Part shown: piece after piece, positions 47,307 to 55,335 of the stretch
Position numbering within the stretch: position 1 is the stretch's first letter
How the letters are laid out: every line of letters begins with the position of its first letter
Source: Sphingomonas gellani
GTDB taxonomy: Bacteria; Pseudomonadota; Alphaproteobacteria; Sphingomonadales; Sphingomonadaceae
Direction: 5' to 3'
Length of the DNA: 64,000 nucleotides
Assembly (NCBI RefSeq): GCF_900110035.1
Contig: NZ_FOCF01000001.1
Coordinates: forward strand, 782,348-846,347
Program-made: the position numbers and the translations under genes
Notes under the pieces: model-generated
Told to the model about the DNA's origin: nothing
Database searches by the model: none
The model's input: the letters and a program-made list of their open reading frames with translations, nothing else

Positions 47307-47512
47307 CGATCGACCATTCGGACAAGATCGCGGCGCTTGAGGCGGCTGCCGCCTCCGGCCTGCTGACGATCGAGTCGGAAGGCGATCGTCAGACCTACCG
47401 GAGCATGTCGGACCTGCTCGCCGCGCTGGCGTATTTCCGCAACCAGCAGGCAAGCGGCACCCCGACGATCAGCCGCCCCGCGTCGACCGTCGCCGTGTTC
47501 GATCCACGCTGA
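47303..47512 (+). CDS. gpW-like head-tail connector protein
   Basis: A 69-residue protein of gpW size and composition: an N-terminal helix (SDKIAALEAAAASGLLTIES), a short beta turn and a second helix (MSDLLAALAYFRNQ). It overlaps the terminase stop and the portal start. gpW stabilises lambda heads at the portal. Confidence 0.82.
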   Translation: MTIDHSDKIAALEAAAASGLLTIESEGDRQTYRSMSDLLAALAYFRNQQASGTPTISRPASTVAVFDPR

Positions 47513-49023
47513 TGGCCTTCTCGGACTGGATCGACGGCGCCATCGCGCCGATCGCGCCGGAATGGGCGGCACGGCGGGTATCAGCGCGGGCGCGGCTGGA
47601 CGCGGCCGTGTCGGCGCGCGATGGCATTCGGCAATATGACGCGGCTGCGCGTGACCGGCGGACAAACGGGTGGAACCGCGCCGCCAGTTCCGCCGACGGC
47701 GAGAATGCGTCCGCCCGGCACATGCTTGGCTGGGCCGGTCACGATCTCGTACGCAACAACAAATACGCCGCTGCGGCGGTGCGCCAGCTGGTCGCCACGA
47801 TCTGGGGCGACGGCATCGGCGTCCAGCTGACCCACCCGGTCAAGCGCGTGCGGGAGCGCGCGCAGGCGGAGTGGGATCGCTGGTCGCATGGCCGGGTGGA
47901 CGGCCTGGGCGACTGGTACGGCCACGGCAAGCTGTCGGTCCGCGAAATGATCGTGGGCGGGGAAAGCCTGACTGTCTGGCACCCGGACGATAGCGGCCCG
48001 AACGGGATCGTCGTCGGCCTGGAAGGCCCGCAGCTGGACATGAGCCGCAACTACCTGCTGAACGATGGCGGGCGGGTGGTTCAGGGCGTCCAGTTCAACC
48101 GTGTGGGCATCCGCACCGGTTACTGGCTCTATCCTGAGCATCCGAACGACCCGGTGCGCGGCTCGGCGAGTGTCGTCTCGTCGTTCATCTCTGTCGATCA
48201 GGTTGACCATCTGTTCGAGCGGCTGCGGCATCGCCAGACACGGGGCGTATCGTGGCTCGGCGCCGTCGCCATGACGCTGCGCGATGTCGGCGACATCGAG
48301 GACGCCAAGCGGTTACAGGAGAAGGTGCAGGCCTGTCTCGCGCTGGTCGTACAGCCGGGTGAAGGTCAGGCCACCTCCCCGCTAGGAGCGCAGGCCGCCC
48401 CGCAGGGTGACACTGGCGGCAAGCCGCTGGAAGAGACGCTGCGGCCGGGCATGATCGCCCGCCTGAAAGCGGGCGAAACCGCCACGGTGGTGAACCCCAC
48501 CCCTTCGTCGAGCACGGTGGAGTTCATCCGTCAGCAGATCGCCGCGGTGTCGGCGAACATGATCCCGTATCACCTGATGACGGGTGACGTGAGCCAAGCC
48601 AACTATTCGGGCCTGCGTGCGGCCATGAACGGCTCCTATGCGCTGGTCGACGACTGGCAGCAGAACGAGGTCATTCCGCTGCTGGTCAAGCCGGCGGTGC
48701 AACGGCGCATGCAGCGGCTGGTTTTGGAAACGGGCGATCCCCGGTTCCTTCAGGTCGGCATGACCTTCGCCCTTCCGGTTCGCCGATTGGTCGATCCCGT
48801 CAAGGATCTGATGGGCGAGATCATGGAGATCCGTGCGGGCCTGAAGCTGCTCGGCACCAGCCTCGCCGAGCGGGGCGCCAACACCGAAGAGCATATGGCC
48901 GGCATCAAGGCCATGAACGACGTGATCGACAAGCTGGGCCTCGCCCTCGACACCGATCCGCGCCGTGTGACGGATTCGGGCGTGTTGCAGATGGCCACCG
49001 GCTTCCTGGCACCCAAGGAGTAG
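47512..49023 (+). CDS. Lambda-type portal protein
   Basis: A 503-residue portal of the phage_portal_2 type (gpB-like). Conserved segments include WAGHDLVRNNKYAAAAVRQL near residue 75 and SSSTVEFIRQQIAAVSANMI near 330, with a helical C-terminus. It forms the dodecameric ring for DNA entry. It starts one base after the gpW gene. Confidence 0.93.
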   Translation: MAFSDWIDGAIAPIAPEWAARRVSARARLDAAVSARDGIRQYDAAARDRRTNGWNRAASSADGENASARHMLGWAGHDLVRNNKYAAAAVRQLVATIWGDGIGVQLTHPVKRVRERAQAEWDRWSHGRVDGLGDWYGHGKLSVREMIVGGESLTVWHPDDSGPNGIVVGLEGPQLDMSRNYLLNDGGRVVQGVQFNRVGIRTGYWLYPEHPNDPVRGSASVVSSFISVDQVDHLFERLRHRQTRGVSWLGAVAMTLRDVGDIEDAKRLQEKVQACLALVVQPGEGQATSPLGAQAAPQGDTGGKPLEETLRPGMIARLKAGETATVVNPTPSSSTVEFIRQQIAAVSANMIPYHLMTGDVSQANYSGLRAAMNGSYALVDDWQQNEVIPLLVKPAVQRRMQRLVLETGDPRFLQVGMTFALPVRRLVDPVKDLMGEIMEIRAGLKLLGTSLAERGANTEEHMAGIKAMNDVIDKLGLALDTDPRRVTDSGVLQMATGFLAPKE

Positions 49024-49028
49024 CAGAC

Positions 49029-51323
49029 ATGGTGAAGTTGGCTGGTGCCCTGCCGGTGGCGGTGGGGAGCCTGGACCTGCGCGCGTTCGGCGAGGGTGTC
49101 CGAACCCCGCCGCTGATCCTGCCGATCATGGAGCCGGCGGTGTCCGGTACGCGTCTTGCCAGCACCAGCGGCTACGACGCGACCGCCCGCACCGTCGAGT
49201 TGACCGCCGCTACCGAAACGCCCGTCCTGATGCCCGGCTTCATGGTCGGCCTGTACGATGTCGACTATTATTACGAGGTGCTGGATTGTTCGCCGGCAGC
49301 GGTCGACCTCAGCCAGGTCGAGGCAGGCAATGCGCCATTGCTCGACACGCATGACCGCTGGGAGCTTGCCAGCCGTCTCGGCGTGATCCGGCAGGCCCGC
49401 TTCGGTGACGCGGCCGACGTGGTCACCGTCTGCGCGTTCGGCCAGTCGGCCGAGGCGCGCGCGGCGGAAGCCGAGTTCGCCGGCGGCACGCCGCCCAAGG
49501 TGAGCGTCGGCTACCGTCGCAACCAGATGCTTTTGGCCGGGATGCACGAAGAGATCCCGATCTACCGTGTCACCAGCTGGACTCTGACCGAAGTGTCGCT
49601 GGTCTCGATTGCTGCCGATCCCAATGCGGGGGTCCGATCGGCGCAGCCTGTTTCGTCCCCTGCTCTTCAAGAGGAAACCCGTATGACGTTGCCATCGTCC
49701 GGCCTGCCGATTGCGGCCGGCCTCGCTCCCGCCGTTGCCGTCGCCACAGGCGCGCGCAGCTTTCCCGAGGTGATCGGAACGCGCGGCCCGGCGCCGCAGC
49801 AGCCCGCGCCCACCGGCGCACCGGCCCCGACGCCCGCTCCGGCCCCGGCTCCCGCTCCGGCCCCGGCCGCGGCTCCCGTTGCGGCTCCCGCGCCTGCACC
49901 GGCACCCGCCCCGGCTCCGGTCGTCGAAGGCACGCGAGCGGCGGATCCCGCGTCGAACGGCATGGTCCGGTTCACCGCCTCGTCCGCGCTTGCGCTGGTC
50001 GAGCAGGCCCGCAGCTTCGGGGACGCCGTCGTGACCCGTGCGCAGGAGCTGATCGCCGAAAACGAAGCCGGCCGGATGAGCATCGAGGGCGCCCGCGCCG
50101 CGCTGCTGACCGCCGCAGCCGATGCACAGCGCGGTCAGACCGGCAACATCACCACGGGCGGCCGCGCGATCGAGGTGACCGACGACGAGCGCGACCGATT
50201 TCGCCGGGGCGCGGAAAACTCGATCATCCAGCGCGCAGGACTGGGCCAGCTGATCACCGACGGCGCGCGAGCGCGCGGCCAGCAGGCGCCGGACCTCGAT
50301 CCCGGTCAGTATCGCGGCATCCGCAACGCCGAACTGGCGCGCATGTCGCTGGAGCGGGCCGGTCAGCGGGTCGACAGCTACGATCGCGACTTCGTCGTCG
50401 GTCAGGCGCTGGCGATCCGCATGGGGCCGTATCAGGGCACGGGCGACTTCCCGAACATCCTGGAGAACGTCGTCAACCGCGTCCTTCAGGCGGCTTATGC
50501 GACCACGCCCGACACGTGGCGCGAGTTCTGCGGTGTCGGTTCGGTCAGCGACTTCAAGCCGACGGCGCAGCTGCTGCTGGGCACCTTCGGCGCGCTCGAC
50601 CGGCTGAACGAGAATGGCGAGGTCAAGAACAAGCCGATCCCCGATGGCGCGAAGGCCACCATCCAGGCATCGACCCGCGCCAACATCATCGCCCTGACCC
50701 GACAGGCGATCGTCAACGACGATCTGGGCGCGTTCAACGATCTGGCGGTTGCACTCGGCCGTGCCGGCAAGCTCTCGATCGAACTCGACGTGTACAAGCT
50801 GCTGGCGCTGAACAACGGCCTCGGTCCCGTGATGGGCGACGGCAAGACGCTGTTCCACCCTGACCACGCGAACATCGTCGACGTGGGCGGCGCGCCGTCG
50901 ATCGACCAGGTCGAAGCCATGGACGTGCTGTTTGCCCAGCAGACCGACCTGTCGGGCAACGAGGTTCTCGACCTGAAGCTGGCGGTCGAGTTGGTGCCAT
51001 ATGCCTTCAAGGGCATCGTGACCGCGCTGAACACCGTGGATCAGGCGCTCGACCCCACCGGCAAGCTGCTCATCCCGAACCGGGTCAAGGGCACGTTCGA
51101 CAAGATCGTTGGCGGCAAGCGTCTGAAGGGCACCCGCCGGTACGGCTTCGCCGACCCGACGATCGCGCCCGCGCTGAAGGTGGTGTTCCTGAACGGCAAT
51201 CAGGAGCCCAAGGTCGAGACCCGCGATGGCTGGCGGACGGACGGCACCGAGTGGCGCGTCATGTTCGACTATGGCGTCGGCGCGATTGACTGGCGCCCGA
51301 CCGTCACCGACGCCGGCAAGTGA
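49029..51323 (+). CDS. Prohead protease fused to major capsid protein
   Basis: A 764-residue fusion. Residues about 1-210 match an HK97-type prohead protease region (DTHDRWELASRLGVIRQARF, PKVSVGYR, TEVSLVSIAADPNAGV). A Pro/Ala-rich repeat linker (about 250-305, PAPAPAP repeats) leads to a coiled-coil delta-like part and the capsid domain (from about 400 to the end), resembling Mu-like or HK97-like capsid. In this fusion class the protease probably removes the N-terminal part during assembly. Confidence 0.88.
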   Translation: MVKLAGALPVAVGSLDLRAFGEGVRTPPLILPIMEPAVSGTRLASTSGYDATARTVELTAATETPVLMPGFMVGLYDVDYYYEVLDCSPAAVDLSQVEAGNAPLLDTHDRWELASRLGVIRQARFGDAADVVTVCAFGQSAEARAAEAEFAGGTPPKVSVGYRRNQMLLAGMHEEIPIYRVTSWTLTEVSLVSIAADPNAGVRSAQPVSSPALQEETRMTLPSSGLPIAAGLAPAVAVATGARSFPEVIGTRGPAPQQPAPTGAPAPTPAPAPAPAPAPAAAPVAAPAPAPAPAPAPVVEGTRAADPASNGMVRFTASSALALVEQARSFGDAVVTRAQELIAENEAGRMSIEGARAALLTAAADAQRGQTGNITTGGRAIEVTDDERDRFRRGAENSIIQRAGLGQLITDGARARGQQAPDLDPGQYRGIRNAELARMSLERAGQRVDSYDRDFVVGQALAIRMGPYQGTGDFPNILENVVNRVLQAAYATTPDTWREFCGVGSVSDFKPTAQLLLGTFGALDRLNENGEVKNKPIPDGAKATIQASTRANIIALTRQAIVNDDLGAFNDLAVALGRAGKLSIELDVYKLLALNNGLGPVMGDGKTLFHPDHANIVDVGGAPSIDQVEAMDVLFAQQTDLSGNEVLDLKLAVELVPYAFKGIVTALNTVDQALDPTGKLLIPNRVKGTFDKIVGGKRLKGTRRYGFADPTIAPALKVVFLNGNQEPKVETRDGWRTDGTEWRVMFDYGVGAIDWRPTVTDAGK

Positions 51324-51406
51324 GCCGGTTGGGGGCGGTCCTGCGCCGCCCCCGCCCCCGAGAACATCGAACGCGTCGGCCCATGCCGGCGAAGAGGAGC
51401 ATGCAC

Positions 51407-51745
51407 ATGCGTGGTTTCATCCATCCGGGCAACGTCAATACCTTTGTTGCCCCCCGCGCCCTCGCCTCCGGCGACGGCTTCATCGTCGGCAGCGACTTTG
51501 CCGTCGCGACCGGTCCCGCCGCGCAGGGCGGTGAGGTCGAAGGGCTTCAGATTGGCGTGGTCGACCTGCCCAAGGCGACCGGTGCCAACACCGACGTGAC
51601 GCAAGGCACGAAGCTGTATTGGGACGACGCCAACCGGCGCGTGACCAAGTCGTCGGCCGGAAACGTGCTGATCGGGACCGCGCGTCGCGATGCGGCGACC
51701 GCCGACACCAGCTACCGGGTCCGCCTCACCGGCCAGATCTCCTGA
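51407..51745 (+). CDS. DUF2190-like capsid-stabilising protein
   Basis: A 112-residue protein of the DUF2190 type (capsid cement or decoration): an N-terminal FIHPGNVNTFVAPRALASGD and a beta-rich body ending in TSYRVRLTGQIS. The ATG at 51407 has AGGAG seven bases upstream; ATG 51401 is too close to it. Expected on the outer capsid surface. Confidence 0.82.
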   Translation: MRGFIHPGNVNTFVAPRALASGDGFIVGSDFAVATGPAAQGGEVEGLQIGVVDLPKATGANTDVTQGTKLYWDDANRRVTKSSAGNVLIGTARRDAATADTSYRVRLTGQIS

Positions 51746-51752
51746 TCCGGCC

Positions 51753-52073
51753 ATGGGCAACTTCTCCGAACGTCGCCGCGCGGTGATCGATGCCGCCTTC
51801 GCGGCGTTCGGCGAGGATGCCCTGTTCGGCGATGCCGAACAGCCGGTTCGCATCCGGTTCAAGGGATCGGACGCGGACGAGGCGATTTCCGGCCTTCGCG
51901 TGGTGGCGAGCGGGCTTATCGGTCGGCTGCGTAGCTGGGAAGTGTCTGCGCCCCGGCGCGGTCAGTCCCTGGCGGTTGCGGCCGGCGACTTCGCAGGGAC
52001 CTACACCATCATGGGCGAACCGATGCTGGATGCGAAGCGCATCTGGACGGTGGAACTGACCCAAGCCGCCTGA
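51753..52073 (+). CDS. gpFII-like head-tail joining protein
   Basis: A 106-residue protein of the position and length of lambda FII, with a beta-rich C-terminus (AAGDFAGTYTIMGEPMLDAK). Its stop overlaps the ATG of the next gene. Role inferred from order: capsid, decoration, joining, then tail genes. Confidence 0.72.
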   Translation: MGNFSERRRAVIDAAFAAFGEDALFGDAEQPVRIRFKGSDADEAISGLRVVASGLIGRLRSWEVSAPRRGQSLAVAAGDFAGTYTIMGEPMLDAKRIWTVELTQAA

Positions 52074-52780
52074 TGCTCCGACCTCGTCTGACCAGGCCGG
52101 ACTGGGACAGGATCGGCAGCGGTTTGGAGGACGAGGTCGCCGGCTTCCTGACGGAGGCCATGCGCGACACGGCCGACGAGGTTAAGGATGCCTTTCGCGC
52201 GCAGGTCCGCGCGGCCGGCCTCGGCGACAAGCTGGCCAACGCCGTGCGCGGTGTGACCTACCCCAATCGGAACGGCCGTCACAGCCTGGAGCCGACGGGT
52301 TGGATCTACGCTCAGCCGTCCAGGGATGGGCGCGGTGCTGCCGCGATCATCGAAAGTTACGCTAGCGGCGCCAGCATCGTTCCGCGCGCCGGCAAGCGGT
52401 GGTTGGCAGTGCCGACCGACGATGTGCCCCGCAAGCGGCAGGGCAATGCCATGACGCCGGACGAGGTCGAACAACGGTTCGGGCGCCGGCTGGTGTTCAT
52501 TGACCCGGCGGACAAGGGGTTTCGCACTCCCAGTGTCCGCCGGGCTGGCGTCGCGTATCTGGTCATGAAAGGATTGGTGGTCCGCAAGGCTACCGGTCGC
52601 TGGCGGCAGGCGACAGACCGCGAGCGCGCCGGCAAGACCCGCAACCCGCGCCCGTTGCAGAACGTCATCATGTTCACGCTGGTCCGCCAGGTAAAAAAGC
52701 CGAAAAGCGTCGACCTGTCAGCCCCCGCCGCTCTGGCGGAGGCCCGGTTCGACGCCAATCTATCCGCTCGCTGGAGGTAA
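52073..52780 (+). CDS. DUF6441-like tail or connector protein
   Basis: A 235-residue protein with an N-terminal amphipathic helix (ITEAMRDTADEVKDAFRAQV-like) and a basic C-terminus. In this slot many siphophages place an HK97 gp10-like or DUF6441 protein involved in head-tail assembly. The family name is tentative. Confidence 0.6.
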   Translation: MLRPRLTRPDWDRIGSGLEDEVAGFLTEAMRDTADEVKDAFRAQVRAAGLGDKLANAVRGVTYPNRNGRHSLEPTGWIYAQPSRDGRGAAAIIESYASGASIVPRAGKRWLAVPTDDVPRKRQGNAMTPDEVEQRFGRRLVFIDPADKGFRTPSVRRAGVAYLVMKGLVVRKATGRWRQATDRERAGKTRNPRPLQNVIMFTLVRQVKKPKSVDLSAPAALAEARFDANLSARWR

Positions 52781-52784
52781 CGCG

Positions 52785-53225
52785 ATGTCGAAGCGCCAGC
52801 AGGTGCTGGACGCCATCCGGCGTCTGGTCGCATCCGCCGTGCCCGACATGGCAGTCGACGGGCTGGAGCCGGACGACGGCAAGCCGACGCGCTTGGGCGA
52901 TGGTGGCCAGGTTCAGGTCCAGCCCGGCGATCCGGGCGAAGCCGATGTCGATCTGTCCCCGCCGACCTGGTGGTGGGAGCATGGCTTTCCAGTCAACATG
53001 GCCGTCACCGTCAACACGGCGGAACGGGTCGAGGTGGTGCTGGATGCCAAGCTGATGGCGATCGGCATGGCCATCGCGGCCGACCGGACGCTCGGTGGGC
53101 TGTGCAGCTACCTTGACGCCGAGCCGCCCGCTTTCGGCGAAACCGAGAAGCAAGGGTCCGCCACGATCGGCTGGGCCGACTTCACGATTATCGCGACCTA
53201 CTCGACCACCAGCCCGCTGGGCTGA
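52785..53225 (+). CDS. Probable tail terminator (gpU-like)
   Basis: A 146-residue protein with an N-terminal helix (QQVLDAIRRLVASAVPDMAV) and alternating beta strands, in the gpU/gpZ slot before the tail tube. Role inferred from position and size only. Confidence 0.6.
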   Translation: MSKRQQVLDAIRRLVASAVPDMAVDGLEPDDGKPTRLGDGGQVQVQPGDPGEADVDLSPPTWWWEHGFPVNMAVTVNTAERVEVVLDAKLMAIGMAIAADRTLGGLCSYLDAEPPAFGETEKQGSATIGWADFTIIATYSTTSPLG

Positions 53226-53251
53226 TCCTTCGCAGCTAAGAGGAGACACCC

Positions 53252-54193
53252 ATGGGCCGACCTTTGGGCATCAACGCGGTCATGTCGGCCGCGGCCGAAA
53301 CCACTTACGGCGCCACCCCGGCGTCGAACTTCTTTCGCCTTCCCTTCGTCAGCCATGGGCTGGGCGAGGAACAGGCGCTGATCGAGGACGATCAGTTGGG
53401 TTTCGGGCGCGAGGGCCTCGATCCGACCTACGACGTCATCAATAATGACGGCGACCTGGTCGTGCCCGTCGACCTGCGCGGGATCGGATTCTGGCTCCGC
53501 CAGACCTTCGGCACGCCGAACACGGCAGGCGTCGCGGGTGGCAAGTTCGCCCACACCTTCACCTCCGGTGCGGCGTCGATCCCATCCACGTCGATCGAGA
53601 TCGGCACGCCCGACGAGCCGAGCTTCAGCACGCATTACGGTGCGGTGGTGAACTCGCTGAAGGTGTCGCTGTCCCGGTCGGGCATGCTCAACGCCACGCT
53701 GTCGCTGATCGCGCAGGGCGAGACGGACCCGGTCGTCGCGACGATCGCGGGCACGCCGGCTTCGCTGCGCGGTCCGCGTTTCGCCCAGGCGGTCGGCCAG
53801 GTGAAGGTCGAGGGGGGCGTCGCGGCCGACATCGTGTCGGCCGACTTCTCCTATTCCAACCAGCTGGACAAGGTGGAGGTCATCCGCGCCGATGGTCGCA
53901 TCGCGGGCGTCGATCCCGGCAAGGCGATGTCGAGCGGCTCGCTGACGGCGCGTGGCCCGCGCGGCACGCTGTTCAGCAAGGCGCGCGGTAAGCTGCCGGC
54001 CGCGCTCAGCTTCGGTTGGGAGCAGGATGGCGGCAGCCTGATCTTCTCGCTGCCGCGCGTGTTCCTGCCCAAGCCGAAGCGGCCGATCAGCGGCCCCAAG
54101 GGCATCCAGTCGACCTTCAACTGGCAGGCGTCCGGCGCAAGCGGGCCGCAGCTGACGGTCGTGCTGACCAACGACGTCGCCTCCTACGCCTGA
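53252..54193 (+). CDS. Major tail tube protein
   Basis: A 313-residue beta-rich protein with the layout of lambda-like major tail tube proteins, including a domain with GAASIPSTSIEIGTPDEPSF and SLKVSLSRSGMLNATLSLIA, and position before the tail chaperone. It should form the tail tube of a long non-contractile tail. Confidence 0.82.
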   Translation: MGRPLGINAVMSAAAETTYGATPASNFFRLPFVSHGLGEEQALIEDDQLGFGREGLDPTYDVINNDGDLVVPVDLRGIGFWLRQTFGTPNTAGVAGGKFAHTFTSGAASIPSTSIEIGTPDEPSFSTHYGAVVNSLKVSLSRSGMLNATLSLIAQGETDPVVATIAGTPASLRGPRFAQAVGQVKVEGGVAADIVSADFSYSNQLDKVEVIRADGRIAGVDPGKAMSSGSLTARGPRGTLFSKARGKLPAALSFGWEQDGGSLIFSLPRVFLPKPKRPISGPKGIQSTFNWQASGASGPQLTVVLTNDVASYA

Positions 54194-54212
54194 ACCCGGA
54201 AAGGACCAGATC

Positions 54213-54518
54213 ATGGCGAAAACCGCTGCCCCGGCACTGCCCGCCCCGCCCAGCTACGTCATTTCGGGCGGCCTGCCCGACGACATCGCGCGCAATATCC
54301 GGGTCGTCGACGCCTCCACCGGCGAGACGATCCCGCAGGTGATCGAAGCCGATGCCGGGGCCGGAACCGTCCGGCGCTACGACGTGCAGGACGGCAACCT
54401 CGTTCGCGAAAAGGACGCGTTCAAGATCGTCGAGGAAGAGCGCAAGATCCGCATGGAGTGGATCGAGCCTCCCGTCGTCGAGCCAGTGGAAGGTGAGGCG
54501 GAGGTCACCGATCAGTGA
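54213..54518 (+). CDS. Small phage tail-region protein
   Basis: A 101-residue acidic protein (ISGGLPDDIARNIRVVDAST, KIRMEWIEPP). ATG at 54213 follows GGAAAGGACC. It lies between the tail tube and the chaperone; no family recognised. Its stop overlaps the chaperone GTG. Confidence 0.65.
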   Translation: MAKTAAPALPAPPSYVISGGLPDDIARNIRVVDASTGETIPQVIEADAGAGTVRRYDVQDGNLVREKDAFKIVEEERKIRMEWIEPPVVEPVEGEAEVTDQ

Positions 54519-55111
54519 GCTATGCGCTCGGCAGCCCGGTCCCGGTCACGAAGACGCTGGTCGATGCCGCTGGCGACCGGCCGGCAGTAACCGTGACGTT
54601 CAATGCGCAGCCGTCGCCGCTGTCGCTTCGCGCGGCACGGCGGGCCGTGGCAACCATCCTGCGGGATGGGCAGCCGAACGTCGCCGAGCGTGCGGGCGAC
54701 GCCTTCACAGCCGAGATCATTCGGCACAACATTCTCGCATGGACCGGCATCGTCGGTGCGGACCTTGCGCCGATCGAGCCTACCCACGATCGCGATCTGA
54801 CCGACGCCGAGGGCAAGGTGACCGGGGTCGAGCCGGGCAGCATCTCGGCCTTCCTCACGGAACCCCGTCTCGTGGAGGCCGCGGATCGGGAATACGTCCT
54901 GCCCTGGTCGGAGCGGGACGCGGAAAAAAACGGCTTTGCGCCCTCGCTGAATGGCACTTCAGCGGGGGCGACGCCGGGACAAGGTACTGCCACCTCACCT
55001 GCCAAGCGGGGAAGGAAGGGCGCTGCCGGGACGAAGACACAGGCGAGCCGGCCTGCGCGTACGAAATCCACGAAGCCTGGACGAACGAGGGCGAGCGTCT
55101 CTGGCAACTGA
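54515..55111 (+). CDS. Tail assembly chaperone, zero-frame product
   Basis: A 198-residue protein starting at GTG 54515. It resembles a phage tail assembly chaperone in position (before the tape measure), and ends in a basic low-complexity tail (TSPAKRGRKGAAGTKTQASR). A canonical -1 slippery site at 54925-54931 lets some ribosomes produce a longer G-GT-like fusion ending at 55335. Confidence 0.78.
   Translation: MSYALGSPVPVTKTLVDAAGDRPAVTVTFNAQPSPLSLRAARRAVATILRDGQPNVAERAGDAFTAEIIRHNILAWTGIVGADLAPIEPTHDRDLTDAEGKVTGVEPGSISAFLTEPRLVEAADREYVLPWSERDAEKNGFAPSLNGTSAGATPGQGTATSPAKRGRKGAAGTKTQASRPARTKSTKPGRTRASVSGN
54925..54931 (+). promoter_or_regulatory. Programmed -1 frameshift site AAAAAAC
   Basis: In the zero frame the site reads A-AAA-AAC, the canonical -1 slippery heptamer. 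The -1 frame downstream stays open for 135 codons to 55335 and enters a DUF1799-like segment, while the zero frame stops at 55111. Confidence 0.8.
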
Positions 55112-55335
55112 TCGCCGGGATCGGATCGCAGCTGCGGCTGGCGACGATCCCGACGCCTGACGGCTTCACCACCCGTGCAATTGGACTGGATGTGACCGCC
55201 GTGATGATGATGGCGCAGTCGGTGTGCGCCGACACCGCCATGCTGACCGAGATCCTGCCGCGCATCGAGGCGGCGATCATCAACCCTGCCGAAGCCGGCG
55301 ATGAAGAAGAGGAGGACGACCATGCCGATGCGTAG
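54931..55335 (+). CDS. Frameshifted chaperone extension, DUF1799-like
   Basis: The -1 frame from the slip site. It is cysteine-rich at first (CHLTCQAGKEGRC), then the part with AIGLDVTAVMMMAQSVCADT and EILPRIEAAI resembles DUF1799, the usual tail-chaperone partner. An acidic tail ends at 55335, overlapping the tape measure start by 14 bases. It may alternatively be a separate gene with its own start. Confidence 0.68.
   Translation, partial: RLCALAEWHFSGGDAGTRYCHLTCQAGKEGRCRDEDTGEPACAYEIHEAWTNEGERLWQLIAGIGSQLRLATIPTPDGFTTRAIGLDVTAVMMMAQSVCADTAMLTEILPRIEAAIINPAEAGDEEEEDDHADA

Noticed and set aside
48750..50867. 705-codon minus frame over portal and capsid
   Set aside because: Antisense of conserved structural genes; composition typical of GC-rich shadows.
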